NCBI RefSeq assembly: GCF_030137545.1
Contig: NZ_JARUVL010000002.1
Coordinates: 1-64,000 of the forward strand
DNA: 64,000 nt
DNA from: Virgibacillus sp. LDC-1
Lineage (GTDB): Bacteria; Bacillota; Bacilli; Bacillales; Amphibacillaceae
Direction: 5' to 3'
Position 1 is the first letter of the stretch, and each line of letters begins with the position of its first letter. The notes beneath the pieces were generated by a model. That model was given only the letters and a program-made list of their open reading frames with translations. It had not been told where the DNA came from and did not search any database. Both the position numbers and the translations under genes were made by a program. This document shows positions 1 through 8,771 of this stretch, piece after piece.

Positions 1-93
1 GAAAGTGGCCATATCCAGAACTGGGCAATGGTTATGAACCAACTTCTTCTTCAAGATGAACTAAAAGATAGAGTGTTAAAGTATCTTGAGTAA
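1..93 (+). CDS. C-terminal fragment of an unrecognised protein
   Basis: The window opens inside a reading frame that ends at the TAA at 91-93. Thirty residues are visible, beginning ESGHIQNWAMVMNQ and ending VLKYLE. A Gly-His pair followed by a helix to the C terminus is what the end of many alpha/beta hydrolases looks like (catalytic His, then last helix), but this fragment is too short to assign. No terminator is obvious directly after it. Confidence 0.5.
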   Translation, partial: ESGHIQNWAMVMNQLLLQDELKDRVLKYLE

Positions 94-157
94 ATTAGAA
101 CTTACACACTTTATTTGACAAGCCCCTTGTTTCTTTAAAGTATGGACCGTTATTTTT

Positions 158-247
158 TTACTTCTCATTGTCGAACACGCTATAGCCAATATTCATTATT
201 AAAATACCAAAACAAACAATACCGAATACAATTTCTAATGCCTCCAT
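158..247 (-). CDS. small single-span membrane peptide (29 aa)
   Basis: A short minus-strand frame starts at ATG 247 and ends at TAA 158. It encodes 29 residues: an acidic N terminus (MEALE), one hydrophobic stretch with a Cys at about residues 6-22, and a charged tail (FDNEK). A purine-rich GAGAGGGGG sits about ten bases before the ATG, a usable ribosome binding site. I do not recognise a family; it does not look like the common holin-like toxin peptides. It lies alone in the 418-base gap before the zinc-ribbon gene. The rest of that gap holds AT-rich DNA with nothing I can assign. Confidence 0.4.
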   Translation of the reverse strand: MEALEIVFGIVCFGILIMNIGYSVFDNEK

Positions 248-512
248 GAATCACATCCCCCTCTCCATAAATTCCCTTGTCTCATTAAAATCTTTACATT
301 TACAATAGCCACATCCTTCTCCTATCTTATCAATATGTTTTCCCTAAATAAAGTAAAAGTGTGCTAAAATATATAAAGATATTTTCAAATGAAGTGTACA
401 TTTTTCTTCTACCATATACTATTTTAAAAAAGAGTTTACTCTACCCTTTTAATCTATTAAAAAAATGATATCTTTATTTCCCCATTAAAATATTTAGAAA
501 GCAGGTGGCACG

Positions 513-1667
513 ATGTTATTTTGCCCTTATTGCGGATCCACAATAAAAGAAGATGAAACATATTGTGTCTCCTGTGGTTCTCCATTGCCAGAAGATATCA
601 ATAATCGAACCAAGGCAAAGAAAAGATTTAACAAGAAATGGCTTCTTCCTATAAGCGCAATTATTCTATTAATCTTCTCGATTAGTATCTTTTTTTTCGT
701 CCTACAGGCAAAAACGAGTCAAGCAAAAGAATATTACGAACAAGGTGAAAACAGACTTTCAGACGGCGACTTTAGTAAAGCAAAGCAATTGTTTGATAAA
801 GCCTTACAGCAAAAAGCTAACTTCTCTGAGGCTGAAGTTGCGTCTATATATATTGATAAAGTATTCACTGTTCAATCTGCAATAGAAAATGCACATTCTG
901 AATCTGAACGTGATAATTTTCAAGAGGCGCTCTCTTTAGTCAACGAGGCCGAAAAAACATTAAAAAACTATTCTGGCACTGCAGTTTCATCTATTGTAAA
1001 TGAACTATCAAAAAATCGTGATGCGATTAAACTAGCACAAATCAAAAGCATGTTAAATAATGAAACAGACATCAATAAACTAAAACTCATCATCTGGGAA
1101 GTAGAAGCAATACGAAGTCCAGAAGCGGTGAAGATTACAACCGACATTCGTGAGCAAATTATTGATTATACCTTTTCAATGGCGAGTGAGCAGTTAAACA
1201 AAAAGCAATTCCGGGATGCGCAATTGATCGTTGAAGATGGAATAAAATATGCTCCTGCATCCGAAAAGCTTCAAAGTCTCAAAACAACAATTGAAAAAGA
1301 AAAGGTAGCCTTCGAAACAACACAGCAACAACGTATTGAACAGGCGATGACTACTGCTGAGCAAGAACGAAAGCTAAATGAAAAAGATGCCATTAAGCTC
1401 GTTTCTGTAAAGGTGGAAAGTGATGATCAGAACAAGCTAGTTGTAAATGGAAATGTAAAAAGTGTAGCAACCGTTCCTATTAATTCGATTAAGATTGATT
1501 ATTCAATTACTAAAAACGGTACGCCTTTTATTACAAATGAAGTTTATGTTTTCCCTGATACATTGTATCCAGGAGATAATGGCAAGTTTGAATTCACGCA
1601 TTATGATACGAAATCAACAGAGAATGTCAAAATAAAAGTAGACAAAATCACGTGGTATACGGATTAA
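513..1667 (+). CDS. zinc-ribbon, single-span membrane protein with TPR-like outer region
   Basis: A 384-residue protein. Two CxxC pairs at Cys4/Cys7 and Cys18/Cys21 form an N-terminal zinc ribbon. One membrane span follows at about residues 44-66, then a charged helical region (about 70-280) with a TPR-like repeat (YYEQGENRLSDGDFSKAKQLF) and a beta-rich C-terminal domain (about 290-384) resembling FxLYD-type extracellular domains. The zinc ribbon should face the cytoplasm and the rest the outside, as in TcaA-like envelope proteins. GCAGGTGG precedes the ATG. A protease gene follows 27 bases later, probably in the same operon. The function is unknown; a link to envelope stress or protein quality control is inferred from the neighbour. 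Confidence 0.7.
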   Translation: MLFCPYCGSTIKEDETYCVSCGSPLPEDINNRTKAKKRFNKKWLLPISAIILLIFSISIFFFVLQAKTSQAKEYYEQGENRLSDGDFSKAKQLFDKALQQKANFSEAEVASIYIDKVFTVQSAIENAHSESERDNFQEALSLVNEAEKTLKNYSGTAVSSIVNELSKNRDAIKLAQIKSMLNNETDINKLKLIIWEVEAIRSPEAVKITTDIREQIIDYTFSMASEQLNKKQFRDAQLIVEDGIKYAPASEKLQSLKTTIEKEKVAFETTQQQRIEQAMTTAEQERKLNEKDAIKLVSVKVESDDQNKLVVNGNVKSVATVPINSIKIDYSITKNGTPFITNEVYVFPDTLYPGDNGKFEFTHYDTKSTENVKIKVDKITWYTD

Positions 1668-1694
1668 ATATTACCCATTAACGGAGTGAAATAC

Positions 1695-2834
1695 ATGCAC
1701 AAAAAGCTTGTTTCCCCCATTATTATAACCATCATTATTGGAGCTCTGGGAATTGCTTGTTTCATCTATATATACCAAAGCTGGCAGGAAAAAACGATAT
1801 CTATCAGTAATCCAATCATTGAAAAAGTAAATAAAGATCCGCAGTCATTAAATTTAAAGTCAATCATCCATGAGGCTGAAAAAAATGTTGTACAAATAGA
1901 TGGTCAAAATGAAATGAACACGACTACTGGTTCAGGTTTCTTAATTAATGATAAAGGAGATATTATTACAAATGCGCATGTTGTTCAGGATGCGGATGTT
2001 ATTTACGTCCGAACAGCAAATGCTCGAGTCTATCCAGCAGCAGTGATAGGGATTGGCGAAGAATTAGATGTTGCCGTTATTCGTGTCCCACAACTTTCTA
2101 ATCAGCAGGCAATGACAATTGAAAGGGAGACTTTCTCTGAAATTGGTGATGAAGTAATTGCACTTGGTAGTCCCCATGGCTTTCAAAACACTGTAACACT
2201 TGGTATTATTTCTGGAACAGAACGAAATTTTTCGGTCGATGACTACCATTATAATAATGTTTACCAAATTTCTGCACAGATTACGCACGGTAACAGTGGT
2301 GGTCCTTTAATTAATCGTAATACAGGAAAGGTCATTGGAATTAATTCAGTTGGAACAGAGGATGGGACAATTGGCTTTAGTATTCCGATTCATACCGTAA
2401 TCGAAACCATTGAAGGTTGGATAAATAGTGCACAACCCAACAATCTAGACTTTGGAAACCCAAACAACATCGTACAATCAACTGACACTGATCAATTAGA
2501 AAAAGATGCCGCATATATCGTGGACTATTTTTTTGAAAGTATTGATATTAGAGACTATATTAATGCTTACACGTTACTAGGTGATACGATGCAATCCGAA
2601 CAGACATATTCTTCTTTTAGAGAGCAATATATTTATATTACAAAAGTAAACAGCGAAATAGTCGAAAATAAAGTAGCATCTCAAAATCAAGCAACGTTAC
2701 TAGTAGATGTGACAATAGAAAATAAGCTTCCGAACAAACAAGAAACTAAGAAAGAAAAAATACGTTATTCGATAACAGTAGGTTTTGAAAATGATCAATT
2801 AAAAATACTACAACTTACTAAAACTAAAGATTAA
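1695..2834 (+). CDS. HtrA-like trypsin-fold membrane serine protease without PDZ
   Basis: A 379-residue S1C-type serine protease. I chose ATG 1695 over the upstream in-frame GTG at 1686 because the ribosome binding site ACGGAG (1681-1686) overlaps that GTG. One membrane anchor lies at about residues 8-28. The trypsin-like domain follows with a full catalytic triad: His95 in TNAHVV, Asp125 in ELDVAV and Ser201 in HGNSGGPL. There is no PDZ domain as in DegP/HtrA; the last 130 residues instead form a separate domain that resembles NTF2-like extracytoplasmic modules. The protein probably degrades or senses misfolded envelope proteins. It follows the zinc-ribbon gene and is closed by a hairpin terminator. 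Confidence 0.85.
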   Translation: MHKKLVSPIIITIIIGALGIACFIYIYQSWQEKTISISNPIIEKVNKDPQSLNLKSIIHEAEKNVVQIDGQNEMNTTTGSGFLINDKGDIITNAHVVQDADVIYVRTANARVYPAAVIGIGEELDVAVIRVPQLSNQQAMTIERETFSEIGDEVIALGSPHGFQNTVTLGIISGTERNFSVDDYHYNNVYQISAQITHGNSGGPLINRNTGKVIGINSVGTEDGTIGFSIPIHTVIETIEGWINSAQPNNLDFGNPNNIVQSTDTDQLEKDAAYIVDYFFESIDIRDYINAYTLLGDTMQSEQTYSSFREQYIYITKVNSEIVENKVASQNQATLLVDVTIENKLPNKQETKKEKIRYSITVGFENDQLKILQLTKTKD

Positions 2835-2857
2835 CGCATACATTCATATATAGAACA

Positions 2858-2903
2858 AGAGGTTATCTCATAAGCTTAAAAAGCCTACGAGATAACCTCT
2901 TTT
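2858..2903. terminator. bidirectional terminator between protease and Ktr genes
   Basis: Perfect 12-bp arms (AGAGGTTATCTC at 2858-2869, its complement at 2889-2900) are followed by TTTT on the plus strand. It separates the convergent protease and potassium-transporter genes. Confidence 0.85.
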
Positions 2904-2942
2904 CTTAATAAAATCTTCATTCCATGCCCAGCATTTTGCATC

Positions 2943-4304
2943 CTATCCAATAATAATTCTTTCCTTTGGATAGTGATAATTTGCAGTACTTCGATTGTTC
3001 CTAAAGATAAACAAAAAGGTAACGATACCAACTCTTCCAATAAACATTAAAATCATTAAAACAACCTTACTTGCTGTACTTAACTCACTTGTAATTCCAA
3101 GGCTTAATCCTACTGTACCAAACGCGGAGCTTACCTCGAAGAATATTTTTGTCACAGAATAAGGCTCTACTGCTGATATAAACACAACAGAAACAAAAAC
3201 GAAAAACATCCCAAGCAGTGTAACTACAACAGCTTTAATAAGGTCATCATCATGCACTTCTCGACGAAACAGTTTAATACTTTTTCCACCACGGGCATAC
3301 GTAATTAAAAAGATAACAACTAATGCAAAAGTGGTTGTACGAATTCCTCCACCAGAACTGCTAGGGGATGCACCAATTAACATTAAAAATGACATGACTA
3401 AATGGTTTTGCTCGGTTAGCAGTCCTACATCCATTGTCGATAGTCCTGCACTTCTCGTTGTAATGGATTGAAAAAACGTGTAAAAAAGAATTTCATGCCA
3501 GGATTTATCCGCAAAAAAATTATTATAATCAAGGATAAAAATAAGAAAAGCCCCCGCTATGATTAAAATAACAAATGTAGCAGTCGTTAGCTTTGTAAAT
3601 AAGCTAAAACGAAAATATCTGCGATCATCATATTTTGCAAATAAATATTCCTTCACTTCAATTAAGACGGGAAATCCAATCGCTCCAAAAATAATTAAAA
3701 GCATCGTCACAAACTGAACAAAATAATCATCCTTATAAAAAATAAGTGACTGTCCAGTAATATCGAAACCACCATTGGATATAGCACTAATTGTACTAAA
3801 AAAACCATGCAAAATAGCTTCATTAAATGAATAATACTGTAAAAAATATGTACTAAAAATAAGAAAACCAAAAAACTCGATTGTAAGTAAAACTAAAAAC
3901 AGCTGTTTGACTAAGCGAACCATCCCTTCAAACTTCGTCTGATTCTGATCTGTCATAATTAAGCGTCGTTCTTTAAAGCCAATTTTCTTTCCTAACAGCA
4001 GCCAAATAAATGTACCGATTGCCATTATCCCAACCATACCAAGCTGCAAAATAAAAGCTAACAGGATAATTCCTGTCACACTTAACGTATCTGCCACCGT
4101 TATCGTTGATAATCCTGTTACACTCAATGCACTAACTGCGGTAAATAATTTATCAATAAAAGGAATACTTACTCCTTTTTGATAAGCAACAGGTAAAGAT
4201 AATAAAGCAGTGGACAAAATTACTGCTAACAAATAAAAAAGTAGGATCATTTGCACTGGAGAACGTTTATTAATCCAGTTCATTATAGTTGTTGAGTGGA
4301 ACAT
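2943..4304 (-). CDS. KtrB/KtrD-type potassium uptake channel subunit
   Basis: A 453-residue integral membrane protein of the TrkH/KtrB superfamily. Four pore-loop repeats are visible, each with a central glycine: SVTGL (about residue 60), SNGGF, SAGL and GTVGL. The C-terminal MFIGRVG stretch is also typical. It should import potassium (with sodium or protons) and needs a cytoplasmic RCK-domain partner (KtrA or KtrC), which is not in this window. The start at 4304 is set by AAGGAG nine bases upstream. The third pore region reads GASPSSSGGG, slightly richer in Ser than usual. Whether it corresponds to KtrB or KtrD cannot be decided from sequence alone. Confidence 0.88.
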   Translation of the reverse strand: MFHSTTIMNWINKRSPVQMILLFYLLAVILSTALLSLPVAYQKGVSIPFIDKLFTAVSALSVTGLSTITVADTLSVTGIILLAFILQLGMVGIMAIGTFIWLLLGKKIGFKERRLIMTDQNQTKFEGMVRLVKQLFLVLLTIEFFGFLIFSTYFLQYYSFNEAILHGFFSTISAISNGGFDITGQSLIFYKDDYFVQFVTMLLIIFGAIGFPVLIEVKEYLFAKYDDRRYFRFSLFTKLTTATFVILIIAGAFLIFILDYNNFFADKSWHEILFYTFFQSITTRSAGLSTMDVGLLTEQNHLVMSFLMLIGASPSSSGGGIRTTTFALVVIFLITYARGGKSIKLFRREVHDDDLIKAVVVTLLGMFFVFVSVVFISAVEPYSVTKIFFEVSSAFGTVGLSLGITSELSTASKVVLMILMFIGRVGIVTFLFIFRNNRSTANYHYPKERIIIG

Positions 4305-4367
4305 TATAGTCTCCTTAATACATTTCGATTATTCTATTCATCATTAAATACAAAAAAACTTATTAAC

Positions 4368-4376
4368 ATTATAACA
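4368..4376 (-). promoter_or_regulatory. extended -10 promoter for the Ktr gene
   Basis: On the minus strand the sequence reads TGTTATAAT, an extended -10 element (TGnTATAAT), about 65 bases before the start codon. No good -35 hexamer lies 17 bases upstream, as is common for extended -10 promoters. I looked for a c-di-AMP (ydaO-type) riboswitch in this leader and did not see one. Confidence 0.45.
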
Positions 4377-4460
4377 GGCAACTTACATTATTTCCTTACT
4401 TTTCGACAATTTCATATTATCGTTTGCTCCTGATATCTGTTTATCAGGATCTTTCGAACA

Positions 4461-4505
4461 AAAAAACACACTTTCTTTTCAACAGAAGAAGAAGGTGTGT
4501 TTTTT
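4461..4505 (-). terminator. terminator after the ywpF-like gene
   Basis: Arms ACACAC (4466-4471) and GTGTGT (4495-4500) extend into an A/G-rich paired stem and are bordered by A runs on one side and T runs on the other, so it could work in both directions. It lies directly after the stop codon of the minus-strand gene at 4509. Confidence 0.7.
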
Positions 4506-4508
4506 CGA

Positions 4509-4919
4509 TTAGATTAGTGCTTTAAATTGAGTAAGTAATTCTTCGCCATGATATCCTTGATTGATTAAATCCCTTAGCATTTGTTCTATATTTTGTATCC
4601 GCTGATCGATGATGGTCCCCATAAAAAGCACATTAATATGCTCGCCAATATCGTTTATACTAATAATTTTGCTAATAAAAGTTGCCGGCGAATTAGATTC
4701 CTTTGTTATTTTCACCTCAATCATTAACTCATCTCTTTCTTCACGAAGTCGATGAATTAAATCATAATAACGTTTATCCATATAGGCCTCTGTTATCCAG
4801 CGGTTTTTTTCATCCTCGCGATTGATAATTAATCCATCCATTAACTCTATATCATGGTGAAACAATTCGTCCTTGACACTTTCTTTGATCTTTAATGATT
4901 TTAATTTAAACGTCTTCAT
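4509..4919 (-). CDS. ywpF: YwpF-like protein
   Basis: A 136-residue soluble protein beginning MKTFKLKSLKI, which matches my memory of the YwpF family of Bacillus. It is rich in charged residues, has no signal peptide or membrane span, and ends in a helical tail (EELLTQFKALI). The biochemical role of the family is unknown; in Bacillus the gene lies near single-strand-binding and FabZ genes, which are not seen here. It is followed by its own terminator and preceded by a short gap after moaA, so it may be transcribed with moeA-moaA or alone. Confidence 0.65.
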   Translation of the reverse strand: MKTFKLKSLKIKESVKDELFHHDIELMDGLIINREDEKNRWITEAYMDKRYYDLIHRLREERDELMIEVKITKESNSPATFISKIISINDIGEHINVLFMGTIIDQRIQNIEQMLRDLINQGYHGEELLTQFKALI

Positions 4920-4963
4920 TTACTTACCCACCCCCTTACACTTCAATCTACCCATTTCAAGTA

Positions 4964-5980
4964 TTATCCACCAATATATGACATTTCAATTTTTCTTTCA
5001 TCTGTATTCTTTCGTTCGGCTCGTTCATCAGAATAACGATCTGTTCTTTCCCTCCAAAGAGAAACAATTGCTTCACGTAATTGTTCATCGTTTATGCCAG
5101 CTCGTAACTCCTTCTTCAAATCGAACCCGCTAATTGCAAACAAACATGTATACAATTTACCATCAGCTGATAGTCGTATTCTTGTACAAGTTCCACAAAA
5201 GGAATCCGATACAGAAGAAATAACGCCGAACTCTCCACTACCATCCTTATATCGAAAACGTGATGCAACTTCCCCATAATAATTCGCCTCTGCAGGCTCC
5301 ATTGGCATCTGTTCATGAATTGTATCAATAATTTGTTGTTTTGTAATCACATTCTTAATGTCCCATGCATTATGATTTCCAACATCCATAAATTCAATAA
5401 ATCGAAGAATAACAGGACTATCCTTAAAATACGCTGCCAATGGGATAATTTGTCCTTCGTTCATTCCTTTTTTCACGACGGAATTAACCTTCACCTGTAG
5501 CCCTGCATTTATTGCCGCCTCAATCCCTTTTAGCACAGGAGCTACACTAACCCCTTTTCCGTTTATTTGCGTAAAAACATGGTCTTCAATAGCATCTAAG
5601 CTAATATTTACTCGCTTTAATCCCGCTTCTTTTAATTTTTTTGCCCTTTTTGGAAGAAGTATTCCATTCGTTGTAAGTGCAATATCCGTAATTCCAGTTT
5701 CCTTTGCTAAACGTGCAATTAATTGGTCAAGGTCTTTACGTAATAAAGGCTCTCCACCAGTAATCCGTATTTTTTCTACACCTAATTTAGCAAAATGCTT
5801 GGCAACACGAACAATTTCATCAAAACGAAGTAATTCATTATCATCCAAGAACTCATAATCATCTCCGAAAACTTCTTTTGGCATACAATATGTACAGCGT
5901 AAATTACATTTATCAATTACAGATATACGGATATCCTTTAATACTCTACCAAACTGGTCGCGAATTTGTTGTGCTTCCAT
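4964..5980 (-). CDS. moaA: GTP 3',8-cyclase MoaA
   Basis: A 338-residue radical-SAM enzyme that converts GTP to 3',8-cyclo-GTP, the first step of molybdenum cofactor synthesis. The N-terminal cluster motif is Cys25-x3-Cys29-x2-Cys32. The C-terminal second iron-sulfur site is visible as [21 protein letters not shown], and the protein ends in the conserved Gly-Gly that inserts into the active site. AAAGGAG before the ATG overlaps the end of moeA, four bases upstream, so the two genes are co-transcribed and probably translationally coupled. No other cofactor genes (moaB/C/D/E, mobA) are in the window. Confidence 0.96.
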   Translation of the reverse strand: MEAQQIRDQFGRVLKDIRISVIDKCNLRCTYCMPKEVFGDDYEFLDDNELLRFDEIVRVAKHFAKLGVEKIRITGGEPLLRKDLDQLIARLAKETGITDIALTTNGILLPKRAKKLKEAGLKRVNISLDAIEDHVFTQINGKGVSVAPVLKGIEAAINAGLQVKVNSVVKKGMNEGQIIPLAAYFKDSPVILRFIEFMDVGNHNAWDIKNVITKQQIIDTIHEQMPMEPAEANYYGEVASRFRYKDGSGEFGVISSVSDSFCGTCTRIRLSADGKLYTCLFAISGFDLKKELRAGINDEQLREAIVSLWRERTDRYSDERAERKNTDERKIEMSYIGG

Positions 5981-5984
5981 TTGA

Positions 5985-7265
5985 TCACTCCTTTACGATT
6001 GGCAAAAATGCAGCTTGGCCCTCGTCATTTTCAAGTAGTAAGACATTAACCATATCTCCTGCCTTATACCCTCTTGTCCCACCAGGTAGAATCATTAAAG
6101 CATTAGCACTGGACAGCGAGGTAACCACATTAGACTTATCTACTCCTGCTAAATGCACTTTAAGCCGATCTTCCTCATAAGAAATATAGCTGCGAACAAA
6201 TCTTGAAAATGGATTTGGCTTTGGAAAGTTATCCATCATCATAGCTTTTACACGTTTATGAAATGGTCGTTTGTTAAATAAGGCCGCTTGAATAATTGGG
6301 TGAACAAATAACTCAAAGCCTACATAGCATGCCGAAGGGTTTCCTGATAATCCGAACAACAGCTTATTTTCTTTTACAGCAACAGTTGTCACACTTCCTG
6401 GACGCATTGCTAATTTATTGAATAAAACCTCTGCTCCAAGCTTTTCATATATATCTGGTAATAAGTCCCAATCCCCTACCGATACCCCACCAGTTGTAAT
6501 AAGGACATCTACTTGTTTTAGTGCCTCCGAAATCGTTTGATAACTCGTTTCGAGCTCATCCTTTAATTTACCAAAATAAATATAATCCGCACCTGCACGT
6601 GTCACTTGAGAAGCAATCATATGGGCATTGGAATTACGAATCTTTCCAGGCTCTAATGGTTCGTCAACATTAAGAAGCTCTGTTCCGGTTGCAATGATTC
6701 CTACTCGTGGTCTTTTGGCGACCGCCACTTTATCATATCCAAAAGTTGCTAATAAAGCTTTCACACCAGGATTAATTTTTTCACCAGCTTCTACTAAAAC
6801 TTCTCCTTCTTTTACTTCTGATCCAAGTTCGATAATATTTTGACCTTTTTCCATTTTACGTTTTAAACGAATAATTGATTTTTCTTCCGTTTCAACAGAT
6901 TGACATACTTCAAACATTGCCACACAATCTGCCCCATCTGGAATTTGTGCACCAGTCATAATTCTGGTCGCTTGCCCTGCTTCTAACTTTTTCTTAGGCA
7001 CTTGACCAGCACCGATATGCTCAATGACTTCAAATTGAACTGGATGATCTAAGGAAGCATCCAATGTATCAACTGAACGAAGTGCAAACCCATCATAAGG
7101 GGACTTGTTAAAGGATGGCACATCATTTCGTGCGATTAAAGGCTCAGCTAATCTTCTTCCATCACACGCTTCAATTGAGATAATTTCGGATTGCCCTGTA
7201 AACGTATGATTTATGACTAGCTCAACTGCTTTTTCCACTAAAATCGGTTTGCGTATCTCAATCAT
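5985..7265 (-). CDS. moeA: molybdopterin molybdenumtransferase MoeA
   Basis: A 426-residue MoeA that inserts molybdate into adenylylated molybdopterin at the end of cofactor synthesis. The N-terminal hallmark [13 protein letters not shown] is present, the MoCF-binding domain carries [12 protein letters not shown] and [16 protein letters not shown], and the length fits the family. It starts 7265 after AAGGTG and is the first gene of the moeA-moaA pair. A molybdoenzyme that would use the cofactor, such as nitrate reductase or formate dehydrogenase, is not found here. Confidence 0.96.
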   Translation of the reverse strand: MIEIRKPILVEKAVELVINHTFTGQSEIISIEACDGRRLAEPLIARNDVPSFNKSPYDGFALRSVDTLDASLDHPVQFEVIEHIGAGQVPKKKLEAGQATRIMTGAQIPDGADCVAMFEVCQSVETEEKSIIRLKRKMEKGQNIIELGSEVKEGEVLVEAGEKINPGVKALLATFGYDKVAVAKRPRVGIIATGTELLNVDEPLEPGKIRNSNAHMIASQVTRAGADYIYFGKLKDELETSYQTISEALKQVDVLITTGGVSVGDWDLLPDIYEKLGAEVLFNKLAMRPGSVTTVAVKENKLLFGLSGNPSACYVGFELFVHPIIQAALFNKRPFHKRVKAMMMDNFPKPNPFSRFVRSYISYEEDRLKVHLAGVDKSNVVTSLSSANALMILPGGTRGYKAGDMVNVLLLENDEGQAAFLPIVKE

Positions 7266-7345
7266 CAGATCACCTTATTTTCTATTTATTTCATCTAGCT
7301 CAAGTTTATCAGAGAACAGAAACAATTCATACTTTATTTCACAGG

Positions 7346-7370
7346 TTTAACAAGACTAAAAACGGGTAAA
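7346..7370 (+). promoter_or_regulatory. sigma-B-like promoter for the 50-aa membrane protein gene
   Basis: GTTTAA (7346-7351), a 13-base spacer, then GGGTAA (7365-7370). This fits the Bacillus sigma-B consensus GTTTAA-N12-14-GGGWAW. It lies 41 bases before the ATG at 7412, pointing to general-stress control of the small gene and perhaps of the next one. Confidence 0.6.
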
Positions 7371-7411
7371 ACCTACTATAATTCAATTCTAACGAATGAG
7401 GTGACAAAATT

Positions 7412-7564
7412 ATGAACAATGATAAAAATGTCGAAGTAAGACATGAGGAGAAAAAATCGGAGCCAAGTTTAATCGGGGTAGCATTAATTAAGTACGCAAC
7501 CTATTTAATTATCTTTTTTGGGATAATCTGGTTCGTTATTCGTTATATTTTTCCGTTATTTTAA
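7412..7564 (+). CDS. small membrane protein (50 aa)
   Basis: A 50-residue frame with a charged, acidic/lysine-rich N-terminal half (NNDKNVEVRHEEKKSEPS) and one membrane span at about residues 28-47 ending FPLF. GAGGTG lies nine bases before the ATG. I do not recognise a named family. It is the first gene after a sigma-B-like promoter and is followed 55 bases later by a second small membrane protein, so both may belong to the general stress response. Confidence 0.6.
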   Translation: MNNDKNVEVRHEEKKSEPSLIGVALIKYATYLIIFFGIIWFVIRYIFPLF

Positions 7565-7628
7565 ATAAAAACGGGTACCCTATAAATGGAACATTGGATA
7601 AAAACAAATCCACTGTGGGGTGAATTTA

Positions 7629-7802
7629 TTGGAGATACTTCTTATCATTATCATAATTCTTGTGCTACTTTTCGTCTTCATGGCTTATTTAAAGCATCGG
7701 TCACACGGGACTCATCTATCAAAAAAAGAAGCAGAGCAATTACATGAGGATTACTTAACGCACGGTACACAATCAAACGAAGATGATCCTAAAAATGTAT
7801 AA
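7629..7802 (+). CDS. small membrane protein (57 aa)
   Basis: The frame opens at GTG 7620, but GGGGTG at 7617-7622 is a ribosome binding site placed six bases before TTG 7629, so I take TTG 7629 as the start (57 residues; 60 if GTG is used). One strongly hydrophobic segment of Ile/Leu/Val (about residues 3-20) is followed by a basic and then acidic soluble tail with SKKEAEQLHEDYLTHG. No family recognised. A second GGGTAC element lies at 7573-7578, but its -35 partner is poor, so expression from the upstream promoter is more likely. Confidence 0.6.
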   Translation: MEILLIIIIILVLLFVFMAYLKHRSHGTHLSKKEAEQLHEDYLTHGTQSNEDDPKNV

Positions 7803-7856
7803 ACTGGATAACTCCCATTACATTTTTTCATCTTAATAAGATATTTTTTCTAAAAC

Positions 7857-7885
7857 AGTACATACTACGTATGTGCTATTTTTTT
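7857..7885 (+). terminator. terminator before the spoVA2-like operon
   Basis: Nine-base arms AGTACATAC (7857-7865) and GTATGTGCT (7869-7877) with one mismatch, followed by ATTTTTTT. It closes the two small membrane-protein genes and isolates the spore operon that follows. Confidence 0.75.
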
Positions 7886-7952
7886 CGGAAAAAAATAGTA
7901 CGTATAGATCGTTTCCATCTGTTAAACGATAAACAGTGAAAGGGGTCATTCC

Positions 7953-8159
7953 ATGACAGTAGCAAGTCAGGTTAAACAAACGATTGCTGGATTAAAAAGT
8001 GCACAAGCAAGCTTTGAACAATTTGCTCTACAAACAGAAAATAAACAAGCAAAAAAACTATTCGAAAATGCTGCAATGCAAACGGAGACCATTCTTCAAA
8101 GTGTAGAGCCTCGTGTGCAACAACTTGAACAGGAAGAGCCTCAATATAAAGGATTTTAA
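7953..8159 (+). CDS. DUF1657 protein, first gene of spoVA2-like operon
   Basis: A 68-residue helical protein of the DUF1657 family (MTVASQVKQTIAGLKSAQ..., ending QEEPQYKGF). GAAAGGGG precedes the ATG. It is a paralogue of the protein at 10637-10840: both start MTV, share LKS/IKS and the EEPQYK ending. In spoVA2 and spoVA2mob operons of Bacillus a DUF1657 gene stands first, as here. Its molecular function is not known. A strong hairpin without a U tract follows at 8163-8189. Confidence 0.85.
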   Translation: MTVASQVKQTIAGLKSAQASFEQFALQTENKQAKKLFENAAMQTETILQSVEPRVQQLEQEEPQYKGF

Positions 8160-8162
8160 ATT

Positions 8163-8189
8163 GACAAAAGGGGCCTCCCCCCTTTTGTC
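8163..8189 (+). other. intra-operon hairpin after the first DUF1657 gene
   Basis: Perfect 11-bp arms (GACAAAAGGGG at 8163-8173 and its complement at 8179-8189). The arms are followed by TTCCTATAC, so there is no proper U tract. It may stabilise the upstream message or lower read-through, giving more DUF1657 protein than the downstream products. Confidence 0.6.
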
Positions 8190-8220
8190 TTCCTATACTA
8201 CAACCTAAAGAGGGATTCAC

Positions 8221-8694
8221 ATGTTTAACTGGAAGAAAGCTTTGTATTTCATCCTCTTCATCCTTTTAACCTTCATATTTATTGGAGGATGTCAGAAAAA
8301 TAATAGTCAGCAAGCTAATCCCGATTCTGTTCAATTTAGTAAGATTTCAACGCAAAACAATAAAACAGATCAGCAATTAGCAAATGAAGCAAAAGATTAT
8401 TTAAGTAAAAAGAAAAATGTTTCTTCCGTATTTGCCGTTAATACATCAAAGAAATTACTAGTAGCCGTTGAGATCCCGCACAACATGCGTTTCCAATTGG
8501 CGACCATTCGAAAGCAGCTTACAAAGGACTTGAAAGAGAAATATGCAGATTATGATGTAGAATTATCGACCGATAAAAAAATAACAATTGAGCTAGAGAA
8601 GTTAGAACAGCAGCTATCCAATAAAAATATTTCTGAAAAGGATTTAAAGAAAAAGCTCGAACGACTCATCCAATTATCCAAGGAACAAACATAG
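8221..8694 (+). CDS. YhcN/YlaJ-like sporulation lipoprotein
   Basis: A 157-residue lipoprotein. The signal peptide (MFNWKKALYFILFILLTFIF) ends in the lipobox IGGC, with Cys22 as the lipidated residue. The mature part has a YhcN/YlaJ-type domain (about residues 55-120: LANEAKDYLSKKKNVSSVFAVNT) and a lysine/glutamate-rich C-terminal helix. It is the second gene of the spoVA2-like operon, the same place as in spoVA2mob, where such a lipoprotein is expected in the spore inner membrane. AGAGGG precedes the ATG. Confidence 0.8.
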   Translation: MFNWKKALYFILFILLTFIFIGGCQKNNSQQANPDSVQFSKISTQNNKTDQQLANEAKDYLSKKKNVSSVFAVNTSKKLLVAVEIPHNMRFQLATIRKQLTKDLKEKYADYDVELSTDKKITIELEKLEQQLSNKNISEKDLKKKLERLIQLSKEQT

Positions 8695-8714
8695 ATACCA
8701 AAATCATTACCAGT

Positions 8715-8738
8715 CCCGCTCATCACAATGATAGCGGG
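8715..8738 (+). other. hairpin between lipoprotein and spoVAC genes
   Basis: CCCGCT (8715-8720) pairs with AGCGGG (8733-8738), extended by ATC/GAT inside. The following AACAATTTTC is a weak U tract, so it may be a partial terminator or an RNA-stability element inside the operon. Confidence 0.45.
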
Positions 8739-8771
8739 AACAATTTTCAATGGAAGAAAGAGTGACATTAA

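Noticed and set aside
4305-4508. Possible c-di-AMP riboswitch in front of the Ktr gene
   Set aside because: The 200-base leader lacks the conserved ydaO-type segments; only an extended -10 and a small CCTGATA/TATCAGG hairpin are present.
7885-7952. Sigma-G promoter before the spoVA2-like operon
   Set aside because: CGTATA is present, but no CATAMTA-like -10 stands at 17-18 bases; the best match is at 20 bases and poor, so I did not list it although one is expected.
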